From: Oscillospiraceae bacterium | GTDB taxonomy: Bacteria; Bacillota; Clostridia; Oscillospirales; Acutalibacteraceae | Length of the DNA: 38,904 bases | Assembly (NCBI GenBank): GCA_015065695.1 | Contig: SVPT01000009.1 | Span: 1 to 38,904, forward strand | Direction of reading: 5' to 3' | In this document: positions 8,449 to 15,786 of the stretch, in pieces | Position numbering within the stretch: the first letter of the stretch is position 1 | Layout: the number at the start of each line of letters is the position of its first letter | Position numbers and translations under genes: made by a program | Notes under the pieces: generated by a model | Seen by the model: the letters and a program-made list of their open reading frames with translations, nothing else | Told to the model about the DNA's origin: nothing | The model's database searches: none

Positions 8449-9183
8449 TTATTCCTCACCCATCAGACGGCGGCGGATTTCCGCATAGGCATCCTCCACA
8501 CCACCAAGGTTGCGGCGGAAGCGGTCCTTGTCCAGCTTTTCGCCTGTCTCGGAATCCCAGAAACGGCAGGTATCGGGAGAGATCTCGTCAGCGAGAATGA
8601 TTCTGCCGCTGAGGTCACGACCGAACTCGATCTTGAAGTCAACCAGAGTAACGCCTGCCATTGCGCAGCGCTTCTGCAGGAATGCGTTGACCTTGAATGC
8701 ATATTCCTCAATCTGTGCAAGCTCTTCGCGGGTGGCAAGCTGCATTGCATAGATATGGAAGTTGTTGATCATGGGGTCGCCCAGGTCGTCGTTCTTGTAG
8801 CAGAACTCAAGCACGGGGCAGGACAGAGGAGTGCCTTCCTCCAGACCCAGACGCTGAGAGAGGGAACCGGCGGCGATATTGCGCACGATGACCTCCAGCG
8901 GAACGATTTCCACACGGTGTACTACGGTTTCGCGGTCGCTGAGCTGCTCTACGAAATGGGTGGGAACACCCTCCTGCTCAAGCAGTCTCATCATGAAATT
9001 GGACATACGGTTGTTGACAACGCCCTTGCCGACGATGGTGCCCTTCTTCTGGCCGTTGAATGCGGTAGCATCGTCCTTGTAGGAAACGATGTAGAAGCGT
9101 TCGTCGTTGGTTGCATAGACCTTCTTTGCCTTACCTTCGTAAAGCTGCTCTCTCTTTTCGATTGCGCCGTCCTTGTAATCCAT
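8449..9183 (-). CDS. purC: phosphoribosylaminoimidazole-succinocarboxamide synthase (SAICAR synthetase)
   Basis: 244 aa from the ATG at 9183, preceded by GGGAGG. The longer frame back to 9267 crosses the promoter and leader and is rejected. Hallmarks: [14 protein letters not shown] at the N-terminus, [11 protein letters not shown] in the middle, DFKIEFG, and the C-terminal [14 protein letters not shown]. It ligates aspartate to CAIR using ATP, step 8 of the de novo purine pathway (cytoplasmic). It is first in a two-gene purC-purF transcript; the other pur genes are not in the window. Confidence 0.97.
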   Translation of the reverse strand: MDYKDGAIEKREQLYEGKAKKVYATNDERFYIVSYKDDATAFNGQKKGTIVGKGVVNNRMSNFMMRLLEQEGVPTHFVEQLSDRETVVHRVEIVPLEVIVRNIAAGSLSQRLGLEEGTPLSCPVLEFCYKNDDLGDPMINNFHIYAMQLATREELAQIEEYAFKVNAFLQKRCAMAGVTLVDFKIEFGRDLSGRIILADEISPDTCRFWDSETGEKLDKDRFRRNLGGVEDAYAEIRRRLMGEE

Positions 9184-9277
9184 GACCCTTTTGCCTCCCG
9201 TAAAAACAAAAATTCGGCAGCAGTACGGATACCCCAACATATCGTATGAGATACACCGTTCTGCCAACCATATACGA

Positions 9278-9307
9278 ATTATAACGTTTTACCCAAGCCC
9301 TTGTCAA
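9278..9307 (-). promoter_or_regulatory. purC-purF promoter
   Basis: -35 TTGACA (complement of 9302-9307) and -10 TATAAT (complement of 9278-9283), spacer 18 bp: a full-consensus sigma-A promoter. The leader is about 85 nt and contains a weak GGCAG/CTGCC pairing followed by a T-rich run (9204-9214), a possible attenuator. No G-box purine riboswitch core is visible. Confidence 0.8.
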
Positions 9308-9488
9308 TACATTTGCGCACGCTCCGATACGATACTACATAATCATGCAACATCGTTCAGTTTCCACCGATAGTTTTGTGTTTTTTTGCGTTATCCCCAT
9401 TGCAAATCTTTACATATCATAAGTATTGTTCCTTTGCAGGCAGTTTGCGGCAGTGGGTCTGACGGCTTTGCGCAAAAGCACGGGCAAA
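9308..9488. other. intergenic stretch with no recognised feature
   Basis: Between the purC promoter and the ATPase terminator I see no plausible gene, RNA or repeat; the open frames here are antisense extensions of the ATPase region. Confidence 0.5.
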
Positions 9489-9529
9489 GCAAAAAGCCTG
9501 TGCGGGTCGGGTGACTCGCACAGGCTTCT
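9489..9529 (-). terminator. terminator of the P-type ATPase gene
   Basis: AAGCCTGTGCG (9494-9504) pairs with CGCACAGGCTT (9517-9527). On the - strand a T5 run follows. Confidence 0.85.
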
Positions 9530-9566
9530 TCTGTTTATCGCTTTGCGTCACTTACGCTTTTGCGCC

Positions 9567-12236
9567 TTAGCCCTCCTGATGGGCGATGAGACCGAATTTC
9601 TTGGAGAATTCCATGACCAGCACAGGGACAAACGCCAGACCCAGAGCGATCATATAGAACTTGAAGGGCAGTGCTGCCAGAGCGAATGCGCCTGCAACGG
9701 GCGGGATAAGTGTGACCAGCAGCATCAGTGCCACAGAGCCGAGGAAGGCGTAGTTGAGGTACTTGTTGGTGAACACGCCGATGGAGAAGAGAGAGTGGTT
9801 GGAACGCATATTGAAGGAGTGGAAGCACTGGGTGAACGCAAGGGTGATGAATGCCATGGTGCGTCCGAACATCTCTGCGGTTTCGGCAGGCTGACCTGCG
9901 CCCAGCACCTTCCAGCCGATGAGGAAGGAGGCGATGGTGAGCAGTGCGAACATCACGCCCTGAAGAATGATGCGCATACCCAGACCGTGGGCGAAGATGC
10001 CTTCGTCCTTGGGACGGGGCTTTCTCTTCATGATGTCCTTGTCAACAGGCTCCATGCCCAGTGCAAGGGCGGGCAGGCTGTCGGTGACAAGGTTGATCCA
10101 CAGAAGCTGCATGGAGAGCAGCGGGGCAATGCCGAAGATGAGGGTTACGAAGAATACGGTGAGGATTTCTGCGCAGTTGGTGCCCAGCAGGAAGCCGACA
10201 ACCTTGCGGATATTGTCGTAGATGCCGCGACCCTCGCGCACTGCCTTGACGATGGTGGCGAAGTTGTCGTCGGTAAGGGTCATGTCGGAGGCACCCTTTG
10301 CAACGTCGGTGCCGGTGATGCCCATGGCGCAGCCGATGTCGGCAGCCTTCAGTGCGGGAGCGTCATTGACGCCGTCACCGGTCATGGAAACGATTTCGCC
10401 CTTGGACTGCCATGCCTTGACTATGCGGATCTTATCCTCGGGAGAAACACGGGCGTAGACGGAGATGTCCTCAACACGCTCTGCAAGCTGCTCGTCGGTC
10501 ATCTCGGAAAGCTGCACGCCGGTGATGGCCTCGCCGCCCGGCTGGAGGATACCCAGCTCCGCAGCGATGGCGGAAGCGGTGACAACGTGGTCACCGGTGA
10601 TCATTACGGGGCGGATACCTGCGCTGATGCACTCGCCAACGGCAACCTTTGCCTCGTCACGGGGCGGGTCAATCATGCCGACCAGACCGAGCAGGGTCAG
10701 ATCCTTTTCAATCTCCTCAGAGGTGGGAGCCTCGGGCACGCTGTCCAGCTCGCGGTAGGCGATGGTGATAACGCGCAGTGCCTTCTTGCTCATCTCGTCG
10801 TTAAGGGCGGCTGCCTTTTCCACATTGCCCTTGGAGCAGCGGGAGGAAATGGAGTCTAACGCGCCCTTGGTGACGGAAATGATGCGTCCGTCCACCTTGC
10901 ATATGGTGGTCATCATCTTGCGGTCGGAATCGAAGGGGATCTCCGCAAGGCGGGGGCTCTCTTCGGCAAGGGCATCCTTTTCCATGCCGTTGAGGTGGGC
11001 GGCCCATACGATGGAGGTCTCGGTGGGGTCACCGATAAGGGTCTGGGAGCCGTCCTCGCCGAGGATAACGGAGCCGTCGCAGCAGAGGGTTGCGTAGCGC
11101 AGCAGGCGGCGAATGGAATCGGTGTTCTCTTCGCTGATGGCTTCATCGTCGTCGCTCTCGGCATTCCATGCGCGGACGAGGGTCATCTTGTTCTGGGTCA
11201 GGGTGCCGGTCTTGTCGGAGCAGATGACCGATGCACTGCCCAGGGTCTCAACAGCGGGCAGGGAGCGGATAATGGCACCACGGCTGACCATGCGCTGTAC
11301 GCCGATGGAAAGCACGATGGTGACAACGGCGGGCAGACCCTCGGGTATTGCGGAAACTGCCAGAGCAACAGCGGTCATGAATGCCTCCAGCCAATCCATG
11401 TGACCGAAGATGAAGCCGACAATAAAGACCACCGCGCAGGCGGCCAGTGCCACAAAGCCCAGATACTTGCCAAGCTGTGCCAGCTTGAGCTGCAGGGGGG
11501 TGGCGGTTTCTTTCTCGCCCTCCAGCATACCGGCAATCTTGCCCATCTGGGTGTCCATACCGGTGGAGGTGACAACGGCAACGGCGCGTCCGTAGGTGAC
11601 GGAGCAGCCGGAGTAAATCATGTTAATGCGGTCGCCCAGAGGAGCGTTTTCGTCAACGGTCTCGGAGGCTTCCTTTTCGGAGGGCACCGACTCACCGGTC
11701 AGTGCGGATTCCTCCGACTTGAGGCTTGCGGAGGTGATGAGGCGGGCGTCTGCGGGGACGAAATCGCCTGCTTCCAGCAGAATGATGTCGCCGGGCACAA
11801 GCTCCTTTGCCTCAACAACGCTCTCCTTGCCGCCGCGCAGCACACGGGCGTGGGGAGCGGACAGGCTCTTCAGCGCGTCCAGAGCTTTCTCTGCCTTGCT
11901 CTCCTGAGAAACGCCCATGATGGCGTTGAGTATTACGATGGCAAGAATCAGAATGGGCTCGAAGAATTCCTTGGGGTTGCCCTCCTCGATGGCGATGACG
12001 AAAGAGATAGCTGCGGCGATGAGCAGAATGATGATCATTACGTCCTTGAACTGGTCAAGGAAACGCTGAATGAGCGTCTTTTTCTTCTTCTGGCGCAGCT
12101 CGTTGGGGCCGTACTGCTCCAGACGCTCTGCCGCCTGCTGTGCGCTGAGACCTGTGCTTCGGTCGCTCTCCAGTGAGCGCAGCACGTCGTCAGCCGACTG
12201 GTTGTGAGGTACTATACCGGTGTTTTTGCTTGACAT
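9567..12236 (-). CDS. cation-transporting P-type ATPase (P2A type, Ca2+ and/or Mn2+)
   Basis: 889 aa from the ATG at 12236 (GGGAGG just upstream). The frame extending to 12320 runs into the riboswitch terminator and is rejected. Order of features: N-terminal cation-ATPase domain (QSADDVLRSLESD), M1-M2, actuator loop TGES, M4 motif PEGLPAVVT, phosphorylation site CSDKTGTLTQN, hinge TGDGVNDAPALK, M6 motif NLVTDSLPALALGMEP, and about 10 membrane helices. PEGL in M4 and NxxTDxxPA in M6 are Ca2+-site features of SERCA/PMR1-like pumps, which can also move Mn2+. It would export the ion across the cytoplasmic membrane at the cost of ATP. The upstream Mn2+-type riboswitch favours Mn2+ export as at least one role. 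Confidence 0.93.
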   Translation of the reverse strand: MSSKNTGIVPHNQSADDVLRSLESDRSTGLSAQQAAERLEQYGPNELRQKKKKTLIQRFLDQFKDVMIIILLIAAAISFVIAIEEGNPKEFFEPILILAIVILNAIMGVSQESKAEKALDALKSLSAPHARVLRGGKESVVEAKELVPGDIILLEAGDFVPADARLITSASLKSEESALTGESVPSEKEASETVDENAPLGDRINMIYSGCSVTYGRAVAVVTSTGMDTQMGKIAGMLEGEKETATPLQLKLAQLGKYLGFVALAACAVVFIVGFIFGHMDWLEAFMTAVALAVSAIPEGLPAVVTIVLSIGVQRMVSRGAIIRSLPAVETLGSASVICSDKTGTLTQNKMTLVRAWNAESDDDEAISEENTDSIRRLLRYATLCCDGSVILGEDGSQTLIGDPTETSIVWAAHLNGMEKDALAEESPRLAEIPFDSDRKMMTTICKVDGRIISVTKGALDSISSRCSKGNVEKAAALNDEMSKKALRVITIAYRELDSVPEAPTSEEIEKDLTLLGLVGMIDPPRDEAKVAVGECISAGIRPVMITGDHVVTASAIAAELGILQPGGEAITGVQLSEMTDEQLAERVEDISVYARVSPEDKIRIVKAWQSKGEIVSMTGDGVNDAPALKAADIGCAMGITGTDVAKGASDMTLTDDNFATIVKAVREGRGIYDNIRKVVGFLLGTNCAEILTVFFVTLIFGIAPLLSMQLLWINLVTDSLPALALGMEPVDKDIMKRKPRPKDEGIFAHGLGMRIILQGVMFALLTIASFLIGWKVLGAGQPAETAEMFGRTMAFITLAFTQCFHSFNMRSNHSLFSIGVFTNKYLNYAFLGSVALMLLVTLIPPVAGAFALAALPFKFYMIALGLAFVPVLVMEFSKKFGLIAHQEG

Positions 12237-12275
12237 TTTTTCCTCCCGTGCCTTTCTTTTTAATTTTTTCTCCAG

Positions 12276-12338
12276 ATAAACAGAAAAGACCCTTATCGAA
12301 GTATGTTCTCGGTGTAACATACTCTCGATAAAAGTCTT
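12276..12338 (-). terminator. riboswitch expression-platform terminator
   Basis: A long imperfect stem, 12284-12307 with 12316-12338, has an 8-nt loop and is followed on the - strand by TTTTCTGTTT. The 5' side of the stem contains the GCAAGACTTTT that closes the aptamer, so aptamer folding and terminator formation compete: a standard transcriptional on-switch arrangement. Confidence 0.75.
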
Positions 12339-12442
12339 GCTTTAAAACGCAGGGTGCGTTTCAGCATGGAACGGACAGCGCAGACTGTCGGGCATGACGC
12401 TCCACACAGCGGGCAGATCCCGCAAGCTACTCCCTTTTATCC
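12330..12442 (-). ncRNA. yybP-ykoY (Mn2+-sensing) riboswitch aptamer
   Basis: Read on the - strand, the element opens with AAAAGGGAGTAGC (about 12427-12439) and closes with AGCAAGACTTTT (about 12330-12342), the two conserved ends of the yybP-ykoY motif. Between them are the expected stems: GCGGG/CCCGC, GACAG/CTGTC and AACGCA/TGCGTT. Canonical sequences have GGGGAGTAGC; here the G run is one shorter. The class senses Mn2+ and usually controls Mn2+ exporters, P-type ATPases among them, which fits the downstream gene. The call rests on the conserved ends and stems; a covariance-model search would settle it. Confidence 0.82.
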
Positions 12443-12463
12443 ATCGGAAATATTGCACTATTA

Positions 12464-12492
12464 AAGATACCATATATAGCCAGCCCTGTCAA
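12464..12492 (-). promoter_or_regulatory. promoter of the riboswitch-ATPase transcript
   Basis: -35 TTGACA (complement of 12487-12492), 17-bp spacer, -10 TATCTT (complement of 12464-12469). The transcript would start just before the aptamer. Confidence 0.65.
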
Positions 12493-12525
12493 GTGATGGG
12501 TCTGTCTTAATTACGTTACAATATG

Positions 12526-13482
12526 TTACAATTTTGGAACAATATAGCTTGCCATTATGCGCTCTGCCGCCCCTGCTGCCTGCTCTGCCGCAACCATTGC
12601 GGAAACGGGGTGACTGCCCGCGCTGACTGCGATGCGGCGGCTGTCGTCCTCCCCTGTGCAGGTAATCTCCGGAAAGCGGAAGCCCTCGCCACAGACGGTG
12701 ACAGTACGCTGAGCCAGCCTGCGGGCATGGGGAAACAGCTGCGCCGCTATGCTCTCCAGCGCGGCAAAGCCCGCCCCCTCCCACTGCCGCAGCAGCCGCA
12801 GGGAAAAACGCCCCTCTTCCCCGTTGGGGGTTACAGCAAAGCCAATGTCCTCAAGCACACCGCAGCCTGTGGGGACGTGCCCGCCCTCCAGTATCATTTC
12901 ATGGGCGGCGTGCCCCTCTGCGCCGGGGCGAATGTCAATGAACACCGCCGCATCGTCTGCCCTGTCCGCAAAGGAGTCACAGCCGCACAGGGCGTTTATC
13001 TTTCCCGTCAGTGCCGCTGCCGACAGCAGCAGACTGCCGTCACAGCGGACGGCGCACGCCCTCTCCGCAAAGCCCTCTGCCGCAAAGAGCCTTTCGGGGC
13101 GGGGCACAAAGGCGGCAGGGATACCCAGCCCAGCCGCCGCTGACGCCTCCTCTATGAGCGGCCATGCCTCGCTGTCGGAGAAATACCACACCGGCACAGC
13201 GGTGCAGAAGCTGCCGGTCAGGGCGGCGATGTGCCCCAGTGCGCGGCAGCCTTTCAGATAGACCTCTGCCAGCCTGCGTGCGGAGGCATTGCCGTGGCTT
13301 GCGCACAGCGCCGACCAGCAGCCCGCGCCTGCGGCGGTGGAGGATATGTGGCTTTCGGGGCACTGCTCTCCCCCTTTCACACGGACAAAGGGCAGCCCCC
13401 GCTGTTTCAGCCGCAGGGCGGTAAGGGCTGCGGTCAGTCCCTCCCCTATGATGACTGCGGGGCGCATATCGTACATATTCTT
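12526..13482 (-). CDS. FAD-dependent oxidoreductase, DAO-like
   Basis: 318 aa from the GTG at 13482, picked because GGAGGG lies 7 bp before it; an ATG at 13515 has no good ribosome binding site. The N-terminus VIIGEGLTAALTALRLKQRG is a Rossmann FAD-binding loop (GxGxxA form). HISSTAAGAGCWS and the later PxPERLFAAEGFAER stretch resemble the D-amino-acid oxidase/ThiO fold, and the C-terminus GSHPVSAMVAAEQAAGAAERI resembles the closing FAD-contact helix. It is short for the family (usually 360-400 aa) and very Ala-rich. The substrate is unknown. It stands alone, with its own promoter not obvious. Confidence 0.65.
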   Translation of the reverse strand, partial: KNMYDMRPAVIIGEGLTAALTALRLKQRGLPFVRVKGGEQCPESHISSTAAGAGCWSALCASHGNASARRLAEVYLKGCRALGHIAALTGSFCTAVPVWYFSDSEAWPLIEEASAAAGLGIPAAFVPRPERLFAAEGFAERACAVRCDGSLLLSAAALTGKINALCGCDSFADRADDAAVFIDIRPGAEGHAAHEMILEGGHVPTGCGVLEDIGFAVTPNGEEGRFSLRLLRQWEGAGFAALESIAAQLFPHARRLAQRTVTVCGEGFRFPEITCTGEDDSRRIAVSAGSHPVSAMVAAEQAAGAAERIMASYIVPKL

Positions 13483-13660
13483 CACAGGCTCTCCCTCCCC
13501 TTCCAGAAACAGCATATCCCGTCAGATGATGGATATGCGCCAAAGGAGCAGGCTATGCAGTTTTTTGCCGCAGGGGATAGCTCTGCCGACACAATGCCCG
13601 CACAAATGCCATAATGCTGCACAGTTTTCCGACTATATGGGCTATATTTTCACACTGCAC

Positions 13661-13689
13661 TTGAAATCATTTCTGTTATAGGGTATAAT
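13661..13689 (+). promoter_or_regulatory. promoter of the PH-domain gene
   Basis: -35 TTGAAA at 13661-13666, 17-bp spacer, -10 TATAAT at 13684-13689. The leader to the ATG is about 65 nt and includes AGCGGTacaACCGCT, a small hairpin. Confidence 0.75.
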
Positions 13690-13760
13690 TAATCTGTTAG
13701 CGGTACAACCGCTGCTTACATAAGTATTTAAAGAATTTTTGAGAGGTAGGATTTTTCAAT

Positions 13761-14135
13761 ATGATCAGCTTTGAAAACAACACCGTTTTCCATCTTAAGC
13801 AGGTAGACAAGAACGCATTTTACACTCAGGTTGCACCTCTGCTCATCGAGGGCGAGGATATTCTCAGCGCATATCAGGCAGGTCGTGACGGCATCGTCTT
13901 TACCACTCTGCGCATTTTCGCCATTGACGTTCAGGGTATTGTCGGCAAGAAGATTGACATCGCCACCCTGCCCTACAAGCACATTCAGTCCTTCTCCATC
14001 GAGAATGCCGGCGTAGGCGACGCAGACGGCGAGCTGGATATTATCCTCATGGGTCAGAAGCGTATCCGCTTTGAGTTTGACAAGAACACCGACATCGCCA
14101 TCATCGGCAAGACCATCTCCCGCTTCACCCTGTAA
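13761..14135 (+). CDS. bacterial PH-domain protein (bPH_1-like)
   Basis: 124 aa, ATG at 13761 with GAGAGG at about 13741-13746. The pattern is a small beta-sandwich: EGEDILSAYQAGRDGIVFTTLRIFAIDVQGIVGKK followed by the strand YKHIQSFSIENAG and the C-terminal helix KNTDIAIIGKTISRFTL. This is the bacterial pleckstrin-homology domain found as single-domain proteins in Firmicutes (the RDG-FTxxRIFxxDxQGxxGKK pattern). The function is unknown; the family forms oligomeric rings and no ligand is established. It is followed 9 bp later by a lipoprotein gene, probably on the same transcript. Confidence 0.82.
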   Translation: MISFENNTVFHLKQVDKNAFYTQVAPLLIEGEDILSAYQAGRDGIVFTTLRIFAIDVQGIVGKKIDIATLPYKHIQSFSIENAGVGDADGELDIILMGQKRIRFEFDKNTDIAIIGKTISRFTL

Positions 14136-14144
14136 GGCTCTGCC

Positions 14145-14678
14145 ATGAAGAGAACATTCGCCATTGTGCTGTGCGCGCTGCTGATGCTGGCTGTGCTTGC
14201 AGGCTGCGGCGGCAAGGCAGAGGAGGTCAGTGACGACCTCTACCAGTACAACTACAACAACGGCACTGTCAGGCTGCAGTACGACAGCGAGCAGCTTATC
14301 ATCTACGACCTTTTTGAAACGTCGCAGTCGGTGATGTTTGCGCCTGACGGAGCAAGCCCCTGCAGCGTACAGGTCATAGCAAAGAAGGACGACCGCTCCA
14401 TTGACGCGGCCTCCTATCTGCAGCAATTCCAGAGTACCGTCAGCCAGTCGCTGGAGATTACCGACGTGGAGGAATCCAGCGTATACAGCGGCGGCATTAC
14501 CACCGCCCAGCGCAGCTTTACCATACCCATGGAGGACGGCAGCTTTCATTACCGCCTGAAGATGCAGAGCAACGACAAGTCCACCATGCTGATAATCATG
14601 ACATGGGACGACAGCCTCACCCCCAAGCAGCTTGCCGCCTTTGAGCAGGTTTACGCCTCGGCGCGCATGACGTGGTAG
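14145..14678 (+). CDS. hypothetical lipoprotein
   Basis: 177 aa. Positively charged start MKRT, a hydrophobic core, and the lipobox LAGC with Cys21 as the lipidated residue: a type II signal peptide. The mature part is soluble and acidic, with alternating strands and a closing helix (LTPKQLAAFEQVYASARM). No family is recognised with certainty; the shape resembles small membrane-anchored PsbP/DUF-type lipoproteins of Clostridia. It lies 9 bp after the PH-domain gene and is followed by a terminator. Confidence 0.7.
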   Translation: MKRTFAIVLCALLMLAVLAGCGGKAEEVSDDLYQYNYNNGTVRLQYDSEQLIIYDLFETSQSVMFAPDGASPCSVQVIAKKDDRSIDAASYLQQFQSTVSQSLEITDVEESSVYSGGITTAQRSFTIPMEDGSFHYRLKMQSNDKSTMLIIMTWDDSLTPKQLAAFEQVYASARMTW

Positions 14679-14725
14679 GTGTAACTCTCCCTGCCAGGCG
14701 CATTGTACAACTGAATAATGTAAAG

Positions 14726-14768
14726 CTCCCTCTGCCGGACAACCGCCGACAGAGGGAGTTTTTTTCTT
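14726..14768 (+). terminator. rho-independent terminator
   Basis: CTCCCTCTG (14726-14734) pairs with CAGAGGGAG (14750-14758), followed by a T7 run. On the other strand only weak T content follows, so it serves the + strand lipoprotein transcript. Confidence 0.88.
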
Positions 14769-14817
14769 TCTTTATTTATTTGCTGTGCGGGGTATTGCTC
14801 CGCACTCACGCCTTGAA

Positions 14818-15663
14818 TCAGGCAGCGGTTCTGGAGTCGATAATATCCTGTGCGCAGGCAGCGAGCGATGCGTTGATTACGGGAACGGCGTAGACGATGG
14901 GCGCAACCAGCAGGCAGGAGAGAATCAGCGGCAGCAGGGAGATGTACACCCGCAGCACCTTGAACACATGACCCCTCATAAACTCTGCCGAGGTGGAGAA
15001 GCACCGTGCCACGCTCTGACGGATACCCGCAGTGAAGAGATAGCGGGCGACAAACCAGCGCAGCATGATGAACGCATAGACCAGCAAACCAACCAGCAGC
15101 AGCACACCGCCCAGCAGTGCCACAGAGCCTGCACCGGACTTGCCGTCAACGGCGGCAGACAGCGCACGGGAGAAGCACACCAGCGAGGGCGCGGCGCACA
15201 GACCGCCCACGATTACATGGCGCACAAGGCGGTTGACCTCGAAGGACAGCGCATCGGTAAAACGCTGATTGTCACGGTAGTAGTGGAAGACCTGTCCTAC
15301 CTTCAGGTCGCCGCACTGGGCAACCGACTGGTACCACTTTACAATGCCCATATTGAGCGGTGCCGACAGCATGAAGTAGAATGCGGTGAGTATAAGATTG
15401 ATGATATAGGTGAAACGGAAGCCACGGCTGCTGTAGTATTCATAGTAGTCCAGCAGCGAGTTGAGCTGGGTGACCTCCGTCTGCGCGTCACTGCCACCCT
15501 CTGCCACGCCTATCAGCGCGGTGACAAGCCGGTTGAAAACCAGAAAGGCAGCAAGGGCGAAGAGCGACAGGCAAAGGGTTGCCAGTGCCCTTGTCCAGTT
15601 ATCGGCAAGCAGACCCTGCGCCTCGCGCCGTATGCCTTTGGGCGTAAATGACAGGTTATCCAA
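14818..15663 (-). CDS. integral membrane protein, DUF975-like
   Basis: 281 aa from a TTG at 15663 (GGAGG nine bases upstream). About six membrane segments: residues 25-47, 85-105, 150-175, 185-207, 210-225 and 245-270. The N-terminus SFTPKGIRREAQGLLADNW resembles the soluble lead helix of DUF975-type proteins (which start with a similar charged helix plus LKGNW), and the central FHYYRDNQRFTDALSFEVNR occupies the place of the FxxfxxgxxY loop. The function is unknown. It has its own strong promoter. Confidence 0.6.
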   Translation of the reverse strand: MDNLSFTPKGIRREAQGLLADNWTRALATLCLSLFALAAFLVFNRLVTALIGVAEGGSDAQTEVTQLNSLLDYYEYYSSRGFRFTYIINLILTAFYFMLSAPLNMGIVKWYQSVAQCGDLKVGQVFHYYRDNQRFTDALSFEVNRLVRHVIVGGLCAAPSLVCFSRALSAAVDGKSGAGSVALLGGVLLLVGLLVYAFIMLRWFVARYLFTAGIRQSVARCFSTSAEFMRGHVFKVLRVYISLLPLILSCLLVAPIVYAVPVINASLAACAQDIIDSRTAA

Positions 15664-15698
15664 TTCACAGCACCTCCGCGATGGATTGTATTGTCTTG

Positions 15699-15727
15699 AT
15701 TATACATTAATATCGACTGCATTGCAA
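15699..15727 (-). promoter_or_regulatory. promoter of the membrane protein gene
   Basis: -35 TTGCAA (15722-15727), spacer 17 bp, -10 TATAAT (complement of 15699-15704). Confidence 0.72.
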
Positions 15728-15786
15728 CGATTAATTCAATATAATCCAAACACGCTGAAGTTTTTACTGTGGATTCTCAGACTTGC

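Noticed and set aside
9184..9307. G-box purine riboswitch before purC
   Set aside because: The conserved junction and loop words of the purine aptamer are not present; only weak pairing is seen.
13483..13660. Additional small gene before the PH-domain promoter
   Set aside because: Short frames here continue antisense to the FAD protein and have no ribosome binding site.
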